In this document: piece after piece, positions 64,000 to 64,000 of the stretch
Position numbering within the stretch: position 1 is the stretch's first letter
How the letters are laid out: every line of letters starts with the position of its first letter
Source: Acidobacteriota bacterium
GTDB lineage: Bacteria; Acidobacteriota; Blastocatellia; Chloracidobacteriales; Chloracidobacteriaceae
DNA: 64,000 nucleotides
Assembly (NCBI GenBank): GCA_016208495.1
Contig: JACQXX010000055.1
Location: forward strand, 1-64,000
Direction: 5' to 3'
Made by a program: the position numbers and the translations under genes
The notes under the pieces: generated by a model
Told to the model about the DNA's origin: nothing
Database searches by the model: none
Seen by the model: only the letters and a program-made list of their open reading frames with translations

Positions 64000-64000
64000 A

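Overview
The window looks like a chromosomal segment of an Acidobacteriota bacterium, most likely of the Blastocatellia type. This is inferred from gene content, not from a marker gene: two large Oar-like TonB-dependent receptors with N-terminal carboxypeptidase-regulatory domains, a secreted tricorn-type protease, the futalosine menaquinone enzyme MqnE, a DprE1/DprE2-like pair, FhaA-like and zinc-ribbon proteins, and moderate GC. There is no rRNA operon, prophage, CRISPR array or recognisable transposase. One tRNA gene (Val, CAC) is present.

Layout. 1-12.5 kb: a secreted Ig-like protein, two Oar-like receptors around a PhoD-type phosphatase, with clear intrinsic terminators. 12.7-20 kb: glycerol kinase with a molybdopterin oxidoreductase, small secreted and thioredoxin-like proteins, then a dprE1-dprE2 couple overlapping by 4 bp. 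20-24.3 kb: SRPBCC protein, secreted protein, cation/proton antiporter, pRiA4b ORF-3-like protein, small membrane protein. 23.7-27.8 kb: a tricorn protease and, just beyond its 3' end, an eroded fragment of a second copy. 28-35 kb: cysteine desulfurase, an orphan sensor kinase between two copies of a foldback element, and a phoU-phoB-phoR-like cluster. 35-42.4 kb: zinc-ribbon protein followed by a possible structured RNA, a 315-bp foldback element, NfeD plus SPFH, a secreted protein, FHA protein, Uma2-like protein. 42.4-50.5 kb: NamZ/DUF1343, a duplicated ThyX-like protein, a PTPS/QueD homologue with an altered active site, HtrA protease, enoyl-CoA hydratase, long signal peptidase I. 50.6-57.2 kb: M16 homologue lacking its zinc motif, two zinc-ribbon membrane paralogues, tRNA-Val, ribA-moaA, SCP2 protein, secreted protein. 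57.4-64 kb: KptA, GNAT, MqnE, APC permease, and an MscS channel with a cyclic-nucleotide domain overlapping an upstream gene cut by the window edge.

The most striking feature is between the genes. Nearly every spacer carries short tandem repeats, mostly of 7-bp period but with many unit sequences (AACCCTG, AACCCCG, TTAGTGG, GGGATGA, GCGAGTA, CAGCCCC and others). They are often arranged so that an array is followed by its reverse complement, giving foldback structures. On top of these lie longer foldback elements with terminal inverted repeats (about 160, 200, 272 and 315 bp) and a 27-bp palindrome. One palindrome copy has become the 3' end of dprE1, and the two copies differ by a compensatory base-pair change. 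No obviously new multi-gene system was found. The best leads are this repeat ecology, the PTPS active-site variant, the fused ThyX, and the unassigned RNA-like stretch at 35.1-35.3 kb.
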